From assembly GCF_023554555.1 (NCBI RefSeq), contig NZ_JAMJWC010000004.1:1-64000 (forward strand): a stretch of 64,000 nucleotides of DNA. The letters run 5' to 3'. This document shows, one piece after another, positions 36,762 to 46,340 of this stretch (the first letter of the stretch is position 1; the number at the start of each line of letters is the position of its first letter). The position numbers were made by a program, and so were the translations under genes. This stretch comes from Sphingobacterium sp. lm-10 (lineage in GTDB: Bacteria; Bacteroidota; Bacteroidia; Sphingobacteriales; Sphingobacteriaceae). The notes below the pieces were generated by a model. The model ran no database searches. It was not told the origin of the DNA and worked only from the letters and a program-made list of their open reading frames with translations.

Positions 36762-37517
36762 TTATCTTCTTACCACAATGTGGTTGTTTTTTAGTGTCTC
36801 TTTTAAGTCTGGAATCAATATTTCTCCGTAGTGAAATACCGATGCCGCCAAAGCAGCGTCTACTCCGCTGTCTTTAAATACATCTACAAAATGTTGCTCA
36901 GTCCCGGCGCCGCCCGATGCAATTAATGGAATATTAATCGCTGCATTAATCTTCGACAGCAAAGATACGTCGAATCCATTTTTTGTGCCATCATGATCCA
37001 TGGAAGTTAATAAAATCTCTCCTGCTCCGCGACTTTCTGCTTCCTTGATCCAATCTTCCGTAATAATATCAGTCAATTCGCGCCCCCCGCGCAAGTGTAC
37101 GAAGTTCTGTGTGGCCACGAAACGCGTATCCACCGCAACAACCACAAATTGGCTACCGAAAGATTTAGCCAATTCGTCTATCAAGGTTGGATTTCTGACC
37201 GCAGCAGAATTGATGGATATTTTATCAGCACCCGCTGCCAATAAAGCATCAGCATCTTTCAACTCATTAATCCCCCCACCAATCGTAAAAGGAATATTGA
37301 CCTGCCTGGCGACAGATTTCACTAAATCAATCGTTGTTTTACGGCCTTCGTGTGTGGCGGTAATATCAAGAAATACCAATTCATCTGCTCCCTGCTGTGA
37401 ATATTGCCAGGCCAACTCGACCGGATCTCCGGCGTCGCGCAGGTCTACAAAGTTAACGCCTTTGACCGTGCGCCCGTCTTTCACGTCCAGACAGGGAATG
37501 ATCCGCTTTGCTAACAT
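36762..37517 (-). CDS. hisF: Imidazole glycerol phosphate synthase subunit HisF
   Basis: TIM-barrel cyclase that uses ammonia from HisH to form IGP and [28 protein letters not shown] at the N terminus is diagnostic, with phosphate loops GGGINEL and [11 protein letters not shown] and the catalytic Asp in CLDV and VAVDTRF. 251 residues is standard. One base separates it from hisA, so the two are translationally coupled. Confidence 0.96.
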   Translation of the reverse strand: MLAKRIIPCLDVKDGRTVKGVNFVDLRDAGDPVELAWQYSQQGADELVFLDITATHEGRKTTIDLVKSVARQVNIPFTIGGGINELKDADALLAAGADKISINSAAVRNPTLIDELAKSFGSQFVVVAVDTRFVATQNFVHLRGGRELTDIITEDWIKEAESRGAGEILLTSMDHDGTKNGFDVSLLSKINAAINIPLIASGGAGTEQHFVDVFKDSGVDAALAASVFHYGEILIPDLKETLKNNHIVVRR

Positions 37518-37518
37518 A

Positions 37519-38271
37519 CTAGAATTTGATCAACGCTTTTAAGTTCCAATCTTTGATCTCATCAATAGAGATACGATTTTCGTAAATGGCTTTTCCAACG
37601 ACCACCGATTCAATCTGTTCCAAATCTTGTAACGCTTGTATATCCGCCATGGAGCTGATTCCGCCCGAGGCGATCAACTTAATAATCGGGGAATGATCCA
37701 ATAGCTTCTTGTATAATTCTACACCAGCTCCACCCAACTTGCCATCTTTACTAATATCAGTACACAAAAAGCGGTAAAAGCCTAAAGAAAGACACTTATC
37801 AATGTACTCAATTAATTTGATCGGCGAACTTTCCAACCAACCCGAGTACTTAATCACTTCGTCCAGTACATCAATAGCGACCACAATGTGATCCGCATAT
37901 TTCACACGCCCTTCGTTCAATGCACTAAGCTCTTCCAGAAAAGTTGGATTCGTAATTGCCTGCGTACCTACGATAACGCGATATACGCCCGCATCTACCA
38001 ATTCTTTGACCTTATCAATACTACGTACACCTCCGCCATATTGCACCTTCATGTCCGTTTTTTTCAATACCTCAAATAGATATTGCTGATTCGAGAAATC
38101 GCCTTTTGCACCATTCAAGTCAATGATATGTACGATCTCAGTACCATTAGCATGATAGTTAGCAATCTGTTCTTCTAGCGAGATCTCATAATGAGTAACA
38201 TCATCATAGTTTCCTTCGCGAAGGCGAACTACTTTTTTGTCTAAAACGTCAATAGCGGGTATGATATACAT
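37519..38271 (-). CDS. hisA: Phosphoribosylformimino-5-aminoimidazole carboxamide ribotide isomerase
   Basis: TIM-barrel isomerase (ProFAR to PRFAR), paralogous to His[25 protein letters not shown] is the N terminus, with Asp8-equivalent in [20 protein letters not shown] and [14 protein letters not shown] phosphate loops. 250 residues. ATG at 38271 chosen; a TTG 15 bases upstream would add MIDFT. A 110-base gap to hisH is the longest inside the operon and holds no clear promoter. Confidence 0.95.
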   Translation of the reverse strand: MYIIPAIDVLDKKVVRLREGNYDDVTHYEISLEEQIANYHANGTEIVHIIDLNGAKGDFSNQQYLFEVLKKTDMKVQYGGGVRSIDKVKELVDAGVYRVIVGTQAITNPTFLEELSALNEGRVKYADHIVVAIDVLDEVIKYSGWLESSPIKLIEYIDKCLSLGFYRFLCTDISKDGKLGGAGVELYKKLLDHSPIIKLIASGGISSMADIQALQDLEQIESVVVGKAIYENRISIDEIKDWNLKALIKF

Positions 38272-38381
38272 AGTAAAATCAATCAATATTAAAAATCAGT
38301 TTATTGTGTAAAAATAGTGAATAATCAGTAACGGTGTACGCAAAGCTCCGAATCATCAGAAAACATGCGCAATAAGGTTAT

Positions 38382-38972
38382 TTAAAGGTTTGCAAAGTTC
38401 ACCAGCAGTTGCTCGCCAGCGGAACCAGATTTCTCCGGATGAAACTGTACCCCATAGAAATTATCTTTATGAATGCTCGCCGAGAAGTCGACACCATAAT
38501 TTGTAGATGCCGCCGTATACTCCTGTTGAAACTCAATAAAAAAAGAATGTACAAAGTAGAAATACGATGCATCTGGTATATCGTCAAACAGACGGCAATC
38601 TTGACAAATCTGTATGGTATTCCACCCCATATGCGGTACTTTCCCAGTGATGCGCTGCTGAAAGTGCAGGGTTTGAATCGGAAATATGCCCAGCATATCT
38701 GCGGCACCTTCTTCCGAAAAACTGGTGAGCAGCTGCATGCCGACACAAATCCCCAATACCGGTTTGGTGAGCAAAAGAATGGCCTCCGCCAATCCAGAAT
38801 CACGCAACTTCTGCATAGCAGCACCCGCGTGACCTACGCCTGGAATGATGATCCGCTCGTATTTATCAAAATCAGCGGGTTCATTGATCATGCCATAGGG
38901 CAGATTGCACCGCACTAATGCGGCTGTCAATGAAAATATATTTCCTGCTCCGTAATTTACAATTCCAATCAT
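38382..38972 (-). CDS. hisH: Imidazole glycerol phosphate synthase glutaminase subunit HisH
   Basis: Class I glutamine amidotransferase delivering ammonia to HisF. Catalytic triad visible: Cys in GICVGMQLL, His and Glu in VQFHPEKSG. Also IVNYGAGNIFSL at the N terminus and MGWNTI. 196 residues, typical. 29 bases downstream of hisB. Confidence 0.95.
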   Translation of the reverse strand: MIGIVNYGAGNIFSLTAALVRCNLPYGMINEPADFDKYERIIIPGVGHAGAAMQKLRDSGLAEAILLLTKPVLGICVGMQLLTSFSEEGAADMLGIFPIQTLHFQQRITGKVPHMGWNTIQICQDCRLFDDIPDASYFYFVHSFFIEFQQEYTAASTNYGVDFSASIHKDNFYGVQFHPEKSGSAGEQLLVNFANL

Positions 38973-39001
38973 GATAGGTTGCTCATTTGCTTTGGTAATG
39001 A

Positions 39002-40141
39002 TTACAACAAGCCTTTTGTACTCGGCAGTTGCATATTATCTGCGTCGCGTCGTACCGCCTTTTTTATCGATTTGGCAAATGCCTTAAAAATAGCCTCGAT
39101 CTTATGGTGCTCATTATCGCCTTCGGCTTTGATATTGAGGTTCGTGCGAGCAGCATCGCTAAATGATTTGAAGAAGTGAAAAAACATTTCTGTTGGCATA
39201 TCACCAATCTTCTCTCGCTTAAATTCCGCATCCCACACGATCCAGCTTCGACCTCCGAAATCAAGGGCCACCTGCGCCAGACAATCATCCATTGGCAACG
39301 TAAACGCATAACGCTCTATGCCGCGCTTGTCACCCAAAACCTGTGCAAAGATTTCGCCTAAAGCGATCCCGGTATCTTCTATGGTATGATGTTCATCGAT
39401 ATGTAGATCTCCTTTGGCACGGATGGTTAAATCCAAGGCACCATGCCGAGCGATCTGATCGAGCATATGATCAAAAAATGGTAAACCCGTATCAATATCC
39501 GACTTTCCACTACCATCAAGATTTATTGCAATGTATATATCGGTCTCATTCGTCTTTCTTTGATGAGAGGCCGTGCGTGTGCCCAATTTCAGAAACTCGT
39601 AAATATCCTTCCAGTTGGTTGTTTCCAGCGCAACCGTGTCTGCCGATATTTCTACCTTTTCTGCTTGACCAAGCGCCGTATTTCCTCCTAGCCAGATCGC
39701 CTTGGCACCCAGATTTTGCGCAAGCTTAACATCATTCACACGATCGCCGATGACAAATGAATCTGCCAAGTTGTAGTTTTCGGTATTGAAATATTCTCCC
39801 AACAAACCAACTCCTGGCTTACGCGTAATCGCATTTTCGTGCGGAAATGTGCGGTCGATATGTTCGCGAGCAAACACCACGTCTTCGCCGGCAAATGTTT
39901 CCATCACGAATTGATGCACCGGCCAAAATTGATCTTCCGGATGAGAATCTGTGCCTAATCCATCTTGGTTGGTGACCAAGACGAGTTCAAAGTCCAATTC
40001 CTGGGCAATTTTCGGCAAATACTGCAGTGCTCCTGGGTAAAATTTCAACTTCGAAAACGAATCAATCTGTTCGTCTTCCGGCTCCAGTATCAAGGTGCCG
40101 TCACGGTCGATAAATAAGACTCGCTTCAATAAATCTGACAT
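39002..40141 (-). CDS. hisB: Bifunctional histidinol-phosphatase/imidazoleglycerol-phosphate dehydratase
   Basis: Steps 6 and 8 of histidine synthesis in one 379-residue protein. HAD-superfamily phosphatase half (about 1-170) with FIDRDGTL (nucleophile Asp), [10 protein letters not shown] and [12 protein letters not shown]. Dehydratase half (about 190-379) with [34 protein letters not shown] and [17 protein letters not shown], the manganese-binding histidines. The fusion resembles the gammaproteobacterial type and is common in Bacteroidota. Confidence 0.96.
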   Translation of the reverse strand: MSDLLKRVLFIDRDGTLILEPEDEQIDSFSKLKFYPGALQYLPKIAQELDFELVLVTNQDGLGTDSHPEDQFWPVHQFVMETFAGEDVVFAREHIDRTFPHENAITRKPGVGLLGEYFNTENYNLADSFVIGDRVNDVKLAQNLGAKAIWLGGNTALGQAEKVEISADTVALETTNWKDIYEFLKLGTRTASHQRKTNETDIYIAINLDGSGKSDIDTGLPFFDHMLDQIARHGALDLTIRAKGDLHIDEHHTIEDTGIALGEIFAQVLGDKRGIERYAFTLPMDDCLAQVALDFGGRSWIVWDAEFKREKIGDMPTEMFFHFFKSFSDAARTNLNIKAEGDNEHHKIEAIFKAFAKSIKKAVRRDADNMQLPSTKGLL

Positions 40142-40147
40142 ATCGTA

Positions 40148-41200
40148 TTAGGTATAGAATTCTTTAATTTGGGATAGCAACGTTTGATTTTCTGCGGGTG
40201 TACCAACGGTCATCCGCAGGGCACCTTCACATAAAGTAACGCTAGATCTGTCGCGCACAATGATGCCTTTACTCACCAAATAGTTGTACAAAGCACGTGC
40301 CTGTTGAAGACGCACCAATACAAAATTAGCATCTGATGGCGTGATATGCTCTACCTGAGGAATGAGCTGTAACTGCTCTACCAATAAGGTACGCTCGCCA
40401 ACCGTTTCCCTAATCCATTCATTCACCGTATCAATACGCTCCAATGCTTCGAGCGCGTAGCTCTGTGTTGCTTGGTTAATATTATAAGGTGGTTTTATTT
40501 TATTAAAAACCTGAATGATCTCTTGGCTGGCGAAAGCCATCCCCAGGCGTAATGCTGCTAATCCCCAGGCTTTAGAGAGCGTTTGCAAAATCACTAGATT
40601 CGGAAACTCGTGTAAGCTCGGTAAGAAGGAACTTTGCTTTGAATAATTAATATATGCTTCGTCCAATACCACAATACCGTCGAAGTTTACCAGAATCGTT
40701 TCAATATCCTGTCTTCGAATACTATTGCCCGTCGGGTTATTTGGCGAGCAGATAAAAATCATTTTGGTATGCGCGTCTATCGCTGCCGCGATGGCATCAA
40801 TATCGAGTTGATAATCGGTCGTAAGATTCACTTTACGTATTGCTACATCGTTGATATGAGCAGATACCTCGTACATCCCATAGGTGGGCGGTAGCAAAAT
40901 GATATTATCTAATCCTGGCCGACAGAACGCTCTAAACAATAGATCTATTGCTTCGTCGGATCCATTTCCTAAGAATATCTGGTCTACAGCAACGCCTTTA
41001 ATACCGGACAATTTCTGTTTTACAGCCAGCTGTAATGGATCGGGATAGCGGTTGAATGGCTGGCTAAGCGGAGAACCGAAAGCATTTTCGTTGGCATCCA
41101 GCATAACACTGCCTTCTCCATCAAACTCATCTCTAGCGGAGGAGTAAGGATGAAGATTTTTTATGTTTTCCCTTAAAAGAAGGTCTAATTTAAATGACAT
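40148..41200 (-). CDS. hisC: Histidinol-phosphate aminotransferase
   Basis: PLP enzyme (fold type I) for step 7 of histidine synthesis. 350 residues. Motifs: LDANENAFG at about 34, LGNGSDEAIDLLFRAF, CSPNNPTGN, VLDEAYINYS and LQTLSKAWGLAALRLGM with the PLP lysine. First gene of the local his operon; hisG and hisD, normally upstream in this phylum, are absent. A 15-codon frame with two adjacent His codons sits seven bases upstream. Confidence 0.95.
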   Translation of the reverse strand: MSFKLDLLLRENIKNLHPYSSARDEFDGEGSVMLDANENAFGSPLSQPFNRYPDPLQLAVKQKLSGIKGVAVDQIFLGNGSDEAIDLLFRAFCRPGLDNIILLPPTYGMYEVSAHINDVAIRKVNLTTDYQLDIDAIAAAIDAHTKMIFICSPNNPTGNSIRRQDIETILVNFDGIVVLDEAYINYSKQSSFLPSLHEFPNLVILQTLSKAWGLAALRLGMAFASQEIIQVFNKIKPPYNINQATQSYALEALERIDTVNEWIRETVGERTLLVEQLQLIPQVEHITPSDANFVLVRLQQARALYNYLVSKGIIVRDRSSVTLCEGALRMTVGTPAENQTLLSQIKEFYT

Positions 41201-41291
41201 TACTAATTAAATAGTGGAAAAATTATGATGTTGTAAATATGAGGAAAATATCATGAATTACGTGAACTATTTTGGCAGAAGCACGACTTGT

Positions 41292-42212
41292 TTAGACGAC
41301 ATCGTACCACTTTCCTTCAACAGAAAGTTCGCTTTGTGGGAATGCCGAACGCGCTTCATCCAACAGCAAGGTCAGCTCCTTCGTTTTGTACCTAGCCGAA
41401 TAATGTCCCAATAGCAAATGCCCGACAGCAGCTTCGGCAGCGATCTCCCCTGCTTCCAGCGAGGTGGTATGGAAGGTTTCGACAGCACGATCCTTCATTT
41501 CATGTAGAAACGTGGACTCGTGGTACAAGAGGTTGGCTCCATGGATAGCCGGAAGGTAATCAGGAATGCGAACCGTATCCGAGCAATACGCATAACTTCT
41601 GGGCACTGGTGCCGGAGTAGTTAGTTCATTAGAAGGATACACCTGTCCGTCTCTATCAGTAAAATCTAAACCCCATTTAATGCCATTCAGCAAGGCTGGA
41701 GGTATCTCTAGTTTGGCTACTTTTTCCATATTCAATTTGGCCGGACGCACTCCTTCCTGAAAGCGAAAGCCCGTACAGGCGATACGATGACGTAATGGAA
41801 ATGATTCTACGCGTAGCAACTTAGATTCAAAGATAACTTCCGTTTCGTCCGGATTCGTGGGATGAAAAATAAGATTGTAGCGTAGCTCCGTTTCGGAATA
41901 TTTAAAGTTCAACGCCAAGATTTCTTGTAATGGCGCTGGCCCATACAAATGCAGGTCGCTTTTACGCCCCATCAAGTGCATAGAAGAGACCAAGCCGACT
42001 AGGCCAAGGTAATGATCGCCGTGCAGGTGACTGATGAAGATATGATTAATCCGGTTACTTTTGATCCCATAACGGGTGAGCTGGATCTGCGTGCCTTCAC
42101 CACAGTCGATGAGATACAATTGTTCATTGTGATTGACGACCTGCGATGTGGGATGCCGCTCATAAATAGGCGTGGCGGAGCTATTACCTAGAACAAGAAC
42201 AGAAAAGCGCAT
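41292..42212 (-). CDS. rnz: Ribonuclease Z (tRNA 3' endonuclease)
   Basis: Metallo-beta-lactamase-fold endonuclease that trims tRNA 3' trailers. Zinc motif FISHLHGDHYLGL at about 60-72, then YCSDT, LLYHESTF and LLLGHYSARY supply the remaining ligands. 306 residues is the normal short (RNase Z-S) form. One base separates it from the STAS gene and it probably shares the purC transcript. Confidence 0.95.
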   Translation of the reverse strand: MRFSVLVLGNSSATPIYERHPTSQVVNHNEQLYLIDCGEGTQIQLTRYGIKSNRINHIFISHLHGDHYLGLVGLVSSMHLMGRKSDLHLYGPAPLQEILALNFKYSETELRYNLIFHPTNPDETEVIFESKLLRVESFPLRHRIACTGFRFQEGVRPAKLNMEKVAKLEIPPALLNGIKWGLDFTDRDGQVYPSNELTTPAPVPRSYAYCSDTVRIPDYLPAIHGANLLYHESTFLHEMKDRAVETFHTTSLEAGEIAAEAAVGHLLLGHYSARYKTKELTLLLDEARSAFPQSELSVEGKWYDVV

Positions 42213-42213
42213 A

Positions 42214-42588
42214 TTAATTATCGCCCCTCAACTCTAAGCGAATCTCATTGCCGAAGATCATATCTTTTGCCTTCTCTACATCTTTAGCTGTTTTAAAATA
42301 GGATTCCATACCAACCGTCTTCATAAAACCGGATACGTTTTGATGAATGTTGACCAGGATAAAGAGACCACCCATAGCTTTGCACAAGCGTCGAGCCAGC
42401 AAGCCAACACGGATACCATCTTCATCCACCGATTCCACCCGGTTAAGATCCAGGATAATATTTCTTTGCCCTCCGGTATTACGCAGCATAAATTCGCCTT
42501 TCAGTTTACCGGCCACTTCTCCATTCAAACAGGAAGCATGCGGTTCAATAACCACAAAACGTTCCCCTTTTTCCACCGTGAATTTCAT
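42214..42588 (-). CDS. STAS-domain protein with DEDG in place of DSSG
   Basis: 124-residue single STAS domain, the fold of SpoIIAA/RsbV anti-sigma-factor antagonists. Strand-helix pattern: FVVIEPHASCLNGEVAGKLKGEF, IILDLNRVESVDEDGIRVGLLARRLC, GGLFILVNIHQNVSGFMKTVGM, ending with a helical lid. The usual DSSG, whose second Ser is phosphorylated, reads D55-E56-D57-G58. It could be locked in a phospho-mimic state or have another role. Located between purC (2-base gap) and rnz (1-base gap), a linkage I have seen for Bacteroidota STAS genes. No RsbW-type kinase gene is in the window. Confidence 0.8.
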   Translation of the reverse strand: MKFTVEKGERFVVIEPHASCLNGEVAGKLKGEFMLRNTGGQRNIILDLNRVESVDEDGIRVGLLARRLCKAMGGLFILVNIHQNVSGFMKTVGMESYFKTAKDVEKAKDMIFGNEIRLELRGDN

Positions 42589-42590
42589 AC

Positions 42591-43553
42591 CTATCCTTCT
42601 TTTGTGGCAAAGATCTCTGTCAATGCCTGATCTACATTTTTCTGTATGCGTTCGTTGACTTCTCCCGCTTCTGGGTAAACGAATCCTTCGCCCGTAATGT
42701 GCTCGTATAATTCAATATAGCGTGCTGAGATCGAAGAAACCACTTCATCGGTCATCTCCGGTATCTGCTGACCGTCCTTACCTTGAAAACCATTATCCAT
42801 CAACCATTGTCTTACAAATTCTTTGGAAAGCTGTTTTTGAGCACTTCCGGTAGATTGACGGTCGTCATAGCCTTCTGCATAAAAATAACGGGAGGAATCT
42901 GGTGTGTGTATCTCATCGATCAAATAGATCTGATCTTCTTTCTTACCAAATTCGTATTTCGTATCTACCAGAATAAGGCCGCGTTCGCGGGCAATTTCTG
43001 TACCTCTTTGAAATAATGCTCTGGTATATTTTTCCAATTGTGTGTAATCTTCTTCGCTTACAATACCGTTCGCAAGGATAGCTTCTCTGGAAATATCTTC
43101 ATCATGCCCCACCGCAGCTTTAGTCGTTGGCGTAATGATGGGTTCAGGTAATTTATCGTTCTCGCGAAGACCTTCTGGCAGCGTAACACCACACAGCAAT
43201 CTGCCTCCATCACGGTAAGTACGCCAGGCATGCCCCGATAGGTAACCACGAATTACCATTTCTACTTTGAAAGGCTCGCATGCATGCCCAATGGTAACAC
43301 TGGGATCCGGTGTGCTTAATACCCAATTGGGCAAAATATCGGCCGTAGCCGCCAAAAACTTAGCAGCAATTTGATTTAAAACTTGTCCTTTATGAGGAAT
43401 GGGCCTGGGTAGCACCACGTCGAATGCAGAAATGCGATCCGAAGCAATCATCACCAAATAATGATGATCGATCGTATATACATCGCGTACCTTGCCTCTG
43501 TAAAAAGCAGTTTGTTTATTAAATTTAAAGTTCGTTTCGTTTATTGCATTCAT
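42591..43553 (-). CDS. purC: Phosphoribosylaminoimidazole-succinocarboxamide synthase
   Basis: Purine synthesis step 8, adding aspartate to CAIR to form SAICAR. 320 residues of the SAICAR synthetase type found in yeast and Bacteroidota. Motifs: [27 protein letters not shown] is the N-terminal ATP-lid region, [13 protein letters not shown], and [10 protein letters not shown] with [16 protein letters not shown] at 43553 chosen over a TTG two codons earlier. A CTAAAGTA at 43606-43613 on the opposite strand reads TACTTTAG, a 7/8 -7 element. First gene of purC-STAS-rnz. Confidence 0.96.
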   Translation of the reverse strand: MNAINETNFKFNKQTAFYRGKVRDVYTIDHHYLVMIASDRISAFDVVLPRPIPHKGQVLNQIAAKFLAATADILPNWVLSTPDPSVTIGHACEPFKVEMVIRGYLSGHAWRTYRDGGRLLCGVTLPEGLRENDKLPEPIITPTTKAAVGHDEDISREAILANGIVSEEDYTQLEKYTRALFQRGTEIARERGLILVDTKYEFGKKEDQIYLIDEIHTPDSSRYFYAEGYDDRQSTGSAQKQLSKEFVRQWLMDNGFQGKDGQQIPEMTDEVVSSISARYIELYEHITGEGFVYPEAGEVNERIQKNVDQALTEIFATKEG

Positions 43554-43639
43554 TCTCAAAGCGGTTTTTTGACTTGACCCCCACGTCGGGTAGACGATGG
43601 AGGGACTAAAGTACGAAGTTTTCAGGAAAAGGTGGTGCC

Positions 43640-44626
43640 TTAAGAAGGTTTGATATCCCCGTAAGCCTCTAAAATCCTTTTAACCAACTTATGTCGCACC
43701 ACATCTGATCCGGTGAGATGCACAATATCAATTCCCTCGATGTTGTCCAACAAATTAATGGCTGTTGCTAATCCCGACTGCGTTTTCTTCGGCAGGTCGA
43801 TCTGCGTTAAATCTCCCGTAACGATGAACTTCGCCGTAGGCCCCATCCGCGTCAAAAACATTTTCAGCTGCATATCGGTCGCATTCTGTGCCTCATCAAG
43901 GATCACAAAACAGTTATCTAACGTACGGCCACGCATAAATGCCAAAGGCGCCACTTCGATCGTTCTATTTTCTAGATAGCCCTTGAGTTTTTCCACCGGG
44001 ATCATGTCATCTAACGCATCATAAAGCGGTCTTAAGTACGGATCCACCTTTTCTTTCAAATCGCCGGGCAGGAAGCCCAAGTTCTCACCTGCTTCTACCG
44101 CTGGTCGCGTGAGGATGATCCTTTTAATTTCTTTATTGCGCAATGCACGTACGGCTAAGGCTACCGCAGTATAGGTTTTACCTGTTCCGGCAGGGCCGAC
44201 AGCAAACAGGATGTCATTTTTAATAATGCTATCTACCATACGCCGCTGATTTGGCGTACGAGCACGCACGATGATACCATTGGTACCATACACAATGGGT
44301 TCGCCACGCGAAAAGGTTGGATCTGTAATAGCAGCCACCTCTTTGGAAGCGTTGCTAAGAATAGGTGCTGGCACCACATCGCTTACAATACTCTCCAGAT
44401 CTAGCGCAGAAAGATTCTGCAAGCGCTGTACATGCTCCAGGACTTTTTCGAAGGTCTGACCAAATAAAACCTGCTCCTTCTCCTCGCCCAGCACCTTCAG
44501 CTCATCACCTCTGGCGATCAACCGCACTTTCGGAAACACTTTTTTCAAAAATTCGTAATTCTCGTTTTGGGCACCCCAAAGCGTTACAAGATTGACTTCT
44601 TCCAGCCGAATAACTAATTCACTCAA
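43640..44626 (-). CDS. PhoH-family ATPase, TTG start
   Basis: 328-residue cytosolic P-loop ATPase of the PhoH/YbeZ group, linked in other bacteria to rRNA processing with YbeY. N-terminal KH-like part (about 1-95), then Walker A GPAGTGKT at 144-151, Walker [20 protein letters not shown], and [13 protein letters not shown]. The start codon is TTG at 44626: no ATG lies nearby, the encoded [12 protein letters not shown] matches the family N terminus, and AAGGAAGGA sits just upstream as a Shine-Dalgarno-like sequence. Divergent from the SAM hydrolase gene. ybeY is not in the window. Confidence 0.92.
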   Translation of the reverse strand: MSELVIRLEEVNLVTLWGAQNENYEFLKKVFPKVRLIARGDELKVLGEEKEQVLFGQTFEKVLEHVQRLQNLSALDLESIVSDVVPAPILSNASKEVAAITDPTFSRGEPIVYGTNGIIVRARTPNQRRMVDSIIKNDILFAVGPAGTGKTYTAVALAVRALRNKEIKRIILTRPAVEAGENLGFLPGDLKEKVDPYLRPLYDALDDMIPVEKLKGYLENRTIEVAPLAFMRGRTLDNCFVILDEAQNATDMQLKMFLTRMGPTAKFIVTGDLTQIDLPKKTQSGLATAINLLDNIEGIDIVHLTGSDVVRHKLVKRILEAYGDIKPS

Positions 44627-44782
44627 TTTTATCCTTCCTTACGGTAAAAAAATTAACTTATACTCCTGTGTACTAAAATAACATTCTTCAATCTACTTTG
44701 CATCATATCGCATTTTTATTTTTTTAAACAAGGCCTGTGCAAAGATTTAGTTCTGTGCACTACGCATGGCCGTAGATTTTGT

Positions 44783-44828
44783 TACTTTTGTAGCTTAGCA
44801 ATTGACTAAGGCTAATGGAGTATTGCTA
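44783..44828 (+). promoter_or_regulatory. Promoter and leader hairpin upstream of the SAM hydrolase gene
   Basis: TACTTTTG (44783-44790) matches TAnnTTTG. A hairpin TAGCAAT/ATTGCTA (44796-44802 and 44822-44828, 19-base loop) lies at the start of the predicted transcript. A second weak pairing GTGAAA/TTTCAC (44838-44843 and 44863-44868) follows before the ATG at 44878. Leader of about 80 bases; a regulatory role is unproven. Confidence 0.4.
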
Positions 44829-44877
44829 TCTACCGAAGTGAAAAAGGGACAGGATAGAAAGCTTTCACGTTTTGCAT

Positions 44878-45666
44878 ATGGGCGTAATTACTTTAACGAC
44901 AGATTTAGGACACCGGGATTTCTATCAGGCCGCACTGAAAGGAAGTATTATCTCCTTATTGCCTGATGTAAGGTTGGTAGACATTACGCATGAAATCCCC
45001 TCGTTTAACATACAGCATGCTGCTTTTGTAATCAATAATGCCTATCGTTACTTTCCGCCAGAGACCGTCCATCTTATTGGCATAGACACCGTTTTTCTGG
45101 AAGGATCCCGTTACATTGCCATGAAATTTAGAGGTCATTATTTTGTGGGCGCTGATAATGGTATTTTCGGAATCATTCTTGGCGAAGAAAAGGCCGACGA
45201 GGTAGTCGAGATCAATATCATGCAAGATCTCCGGTATTTACATTTCCCCTTGGCGGATATATTGACCAAGGCGGCTTGTCATATTGCCAGCGGCGGTTCG
45301 CTTCAGGAAATCGGTTTACGCATTGATACGCCCGTATTGAAAGGCACATTACAACCTGTATACACCACAGATAACATCAAAGGGCACGTGAGCTATATCG
45401 ACTCTTTTGGAAATGTCATTAGCAACATTAGTAAAGATCTATTCAACCGGGTGCAGGCAGGCAGAAGATTTACTTTGCGCTTTAAACGCAACGAAACAAT
45501 CGATCAATTGTGTTGGCATTATAACGAGGTGTCTGAAGGAGAGAAACTCTGTCTCTTCGGCATCAGTAACTTTTTGGAAATCGCGATCAACAAGGGCAAT
45601 GCCAGTAATTTGCTTGGTCTGCATCAAGATGAAAGTATACTCGTAGAGTTTTCTAATAAAATATAA
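44878..45666 (+). CDS. S-adenosyl-L-methionine hydrolase (DUF62 family)
   Basis: 262-residue enzyme of the SAM hydroxide adenosyltransferase/SAM hydrolase family (formerly DUF62), which splits SAM to adenosine and methionine using water. Motifs: ITLTTDLGHRDFYQAALKG at the N terminus with the SAM-binding Asp, THEIPSFNIQHAAFVI, FVGADNGIFG, and a second domain with VSYIDSFGNVISNI. ATG at 44878 (MGVITL) preferred to a TTG six bases upstream. It is followed 33 bases later by a coiled-coil membrane protein gene. Confidence 0.92.
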   Translation: MGVITLTTDLGHRDFYQAALKGSIISLLPDVRLVDITHEIPSFNIQHAAFVINNAYRYFPPETVHLIGIDTVFLEGSRYIAMKFRGHYFVGADNGIFGIILGEEKADEVVEINIMQDLRYLHFPLADILTKAACHIASGGSLQEIGLRIDTPVLKGTLQPVYTTDNIKGHVSYIDSFGNVISNISKDLFNRVQAGRRFTLRFKRNETIDQLCWHYNEVSEGEKLCLFGISNFLEIAINKGNASNLLGLHQDESILVEFSNKI

Positions 45667-45699
45667 GGCAGATTCTTCACCTCATAATAAACTTAATTC

Positions 45700-46266
45700 A
45701 TGTCGACAATAAATAAAACCTGGGTTTTTAAGGTGATTATAGTAATCACCTGTTTGCTGTGCACCGCATCATCCATTAGTTTTGCTCAAGTAAAAAGCAC
45801 AGTAGATTCACTATCCTACGAAACGCAGAGACAGAAAGTAAACAACCTTCTGGAACAACGACGACAGAAGTTTGGTGAATTTGACCAATCGGTGCTCAAA
45901 AAATCGGGCGTATTTGGCATCTTCAAGACGAAGCGGGATATGCAGCAATCCATTGATATATTGAAGGCTGTCGTGATCAATGACAATCACATTTTCCTGG
46001 AAACACAAAAACTGCTGAGTCTAAAAGATTTTGAAAAGGCTCATTATCAGAAACTGGCCGATGAGTACGACACACAGTCATCTGCCTACATGCGTACGAT
46101 TACCAAGCTACAAACGGAAAACGAAAAATTGCGCGGCCAGGTCGATAGCTTGGATGAGGAAGAACATCAGGGTAATGTGTGGCTATACCTTTGCCTAATC
46201 GTCATTGTGGGCTTGGCAAGCTATGTTGTTTACCTCCATAGGCGTAATTCTCTCTCCAAAAATTGA
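45700..46266 (+). CDS. Coiled-coil protein with signal peptide and C-terminal membrane anchor, unknown
   Basis: 188-residue protein. N-terminal signal or membrane segment (about 10-30), a charged helical body with coiled-coil character (SYETQRQKVNNLLEQRRQKF; KLQTENEKLRGQVDSLDEEE) and a C-terminal transmembrane helix (WLYLCLIVIVGLASYVVYL) followed by a basic HRRNS tail. Topology suggests a periplasmic coiled coil anchored by its C terminus. No family recognised; it may be cotranscribed with the SAM hydrolase gene. Confidence 0.75.
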   Translation: MSTINKTWVFKVIIVITCLLCTASSISFAQVKSTVDSLSYETQRQKVNNLLEQRRQKFGEFDQSVLKKSGVFGIFKTKRDMQQSIDILKAVVINDNHIFLETQKLLSLKDFEKAHYQKLADEYDTQSSAYMRTITKLQTENEKLRGQVDSLDEEEHQGNVWLYLCLIVIVGLASYVVYLHRRNSLSKN

Positions 46267-46299
46267 CGAAACTCTGATAGGCACAAATTGATATATGGT

Positions 46300-46307
46300 T
46301 AACTTTG
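46300..46307 (+). promoter_or_regulatory. ABC exporter promoter -7 element
   Basis: TAACTTTG matches TAnnTTTG and ends 33 bases before the ABC transporter ATG. No convincing -33 box at the right spacing. Confidence 0.45.
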
Positions 46308-46340
46308 TATGTTCCCAAAATTTAGGGATAGTAGATTGAC

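Noticed and set aside
38399..38918. Frames overlapping hisH on both strands
   Set aside because: hisH has its catalytic triad in frame; the others have no recognisable features.
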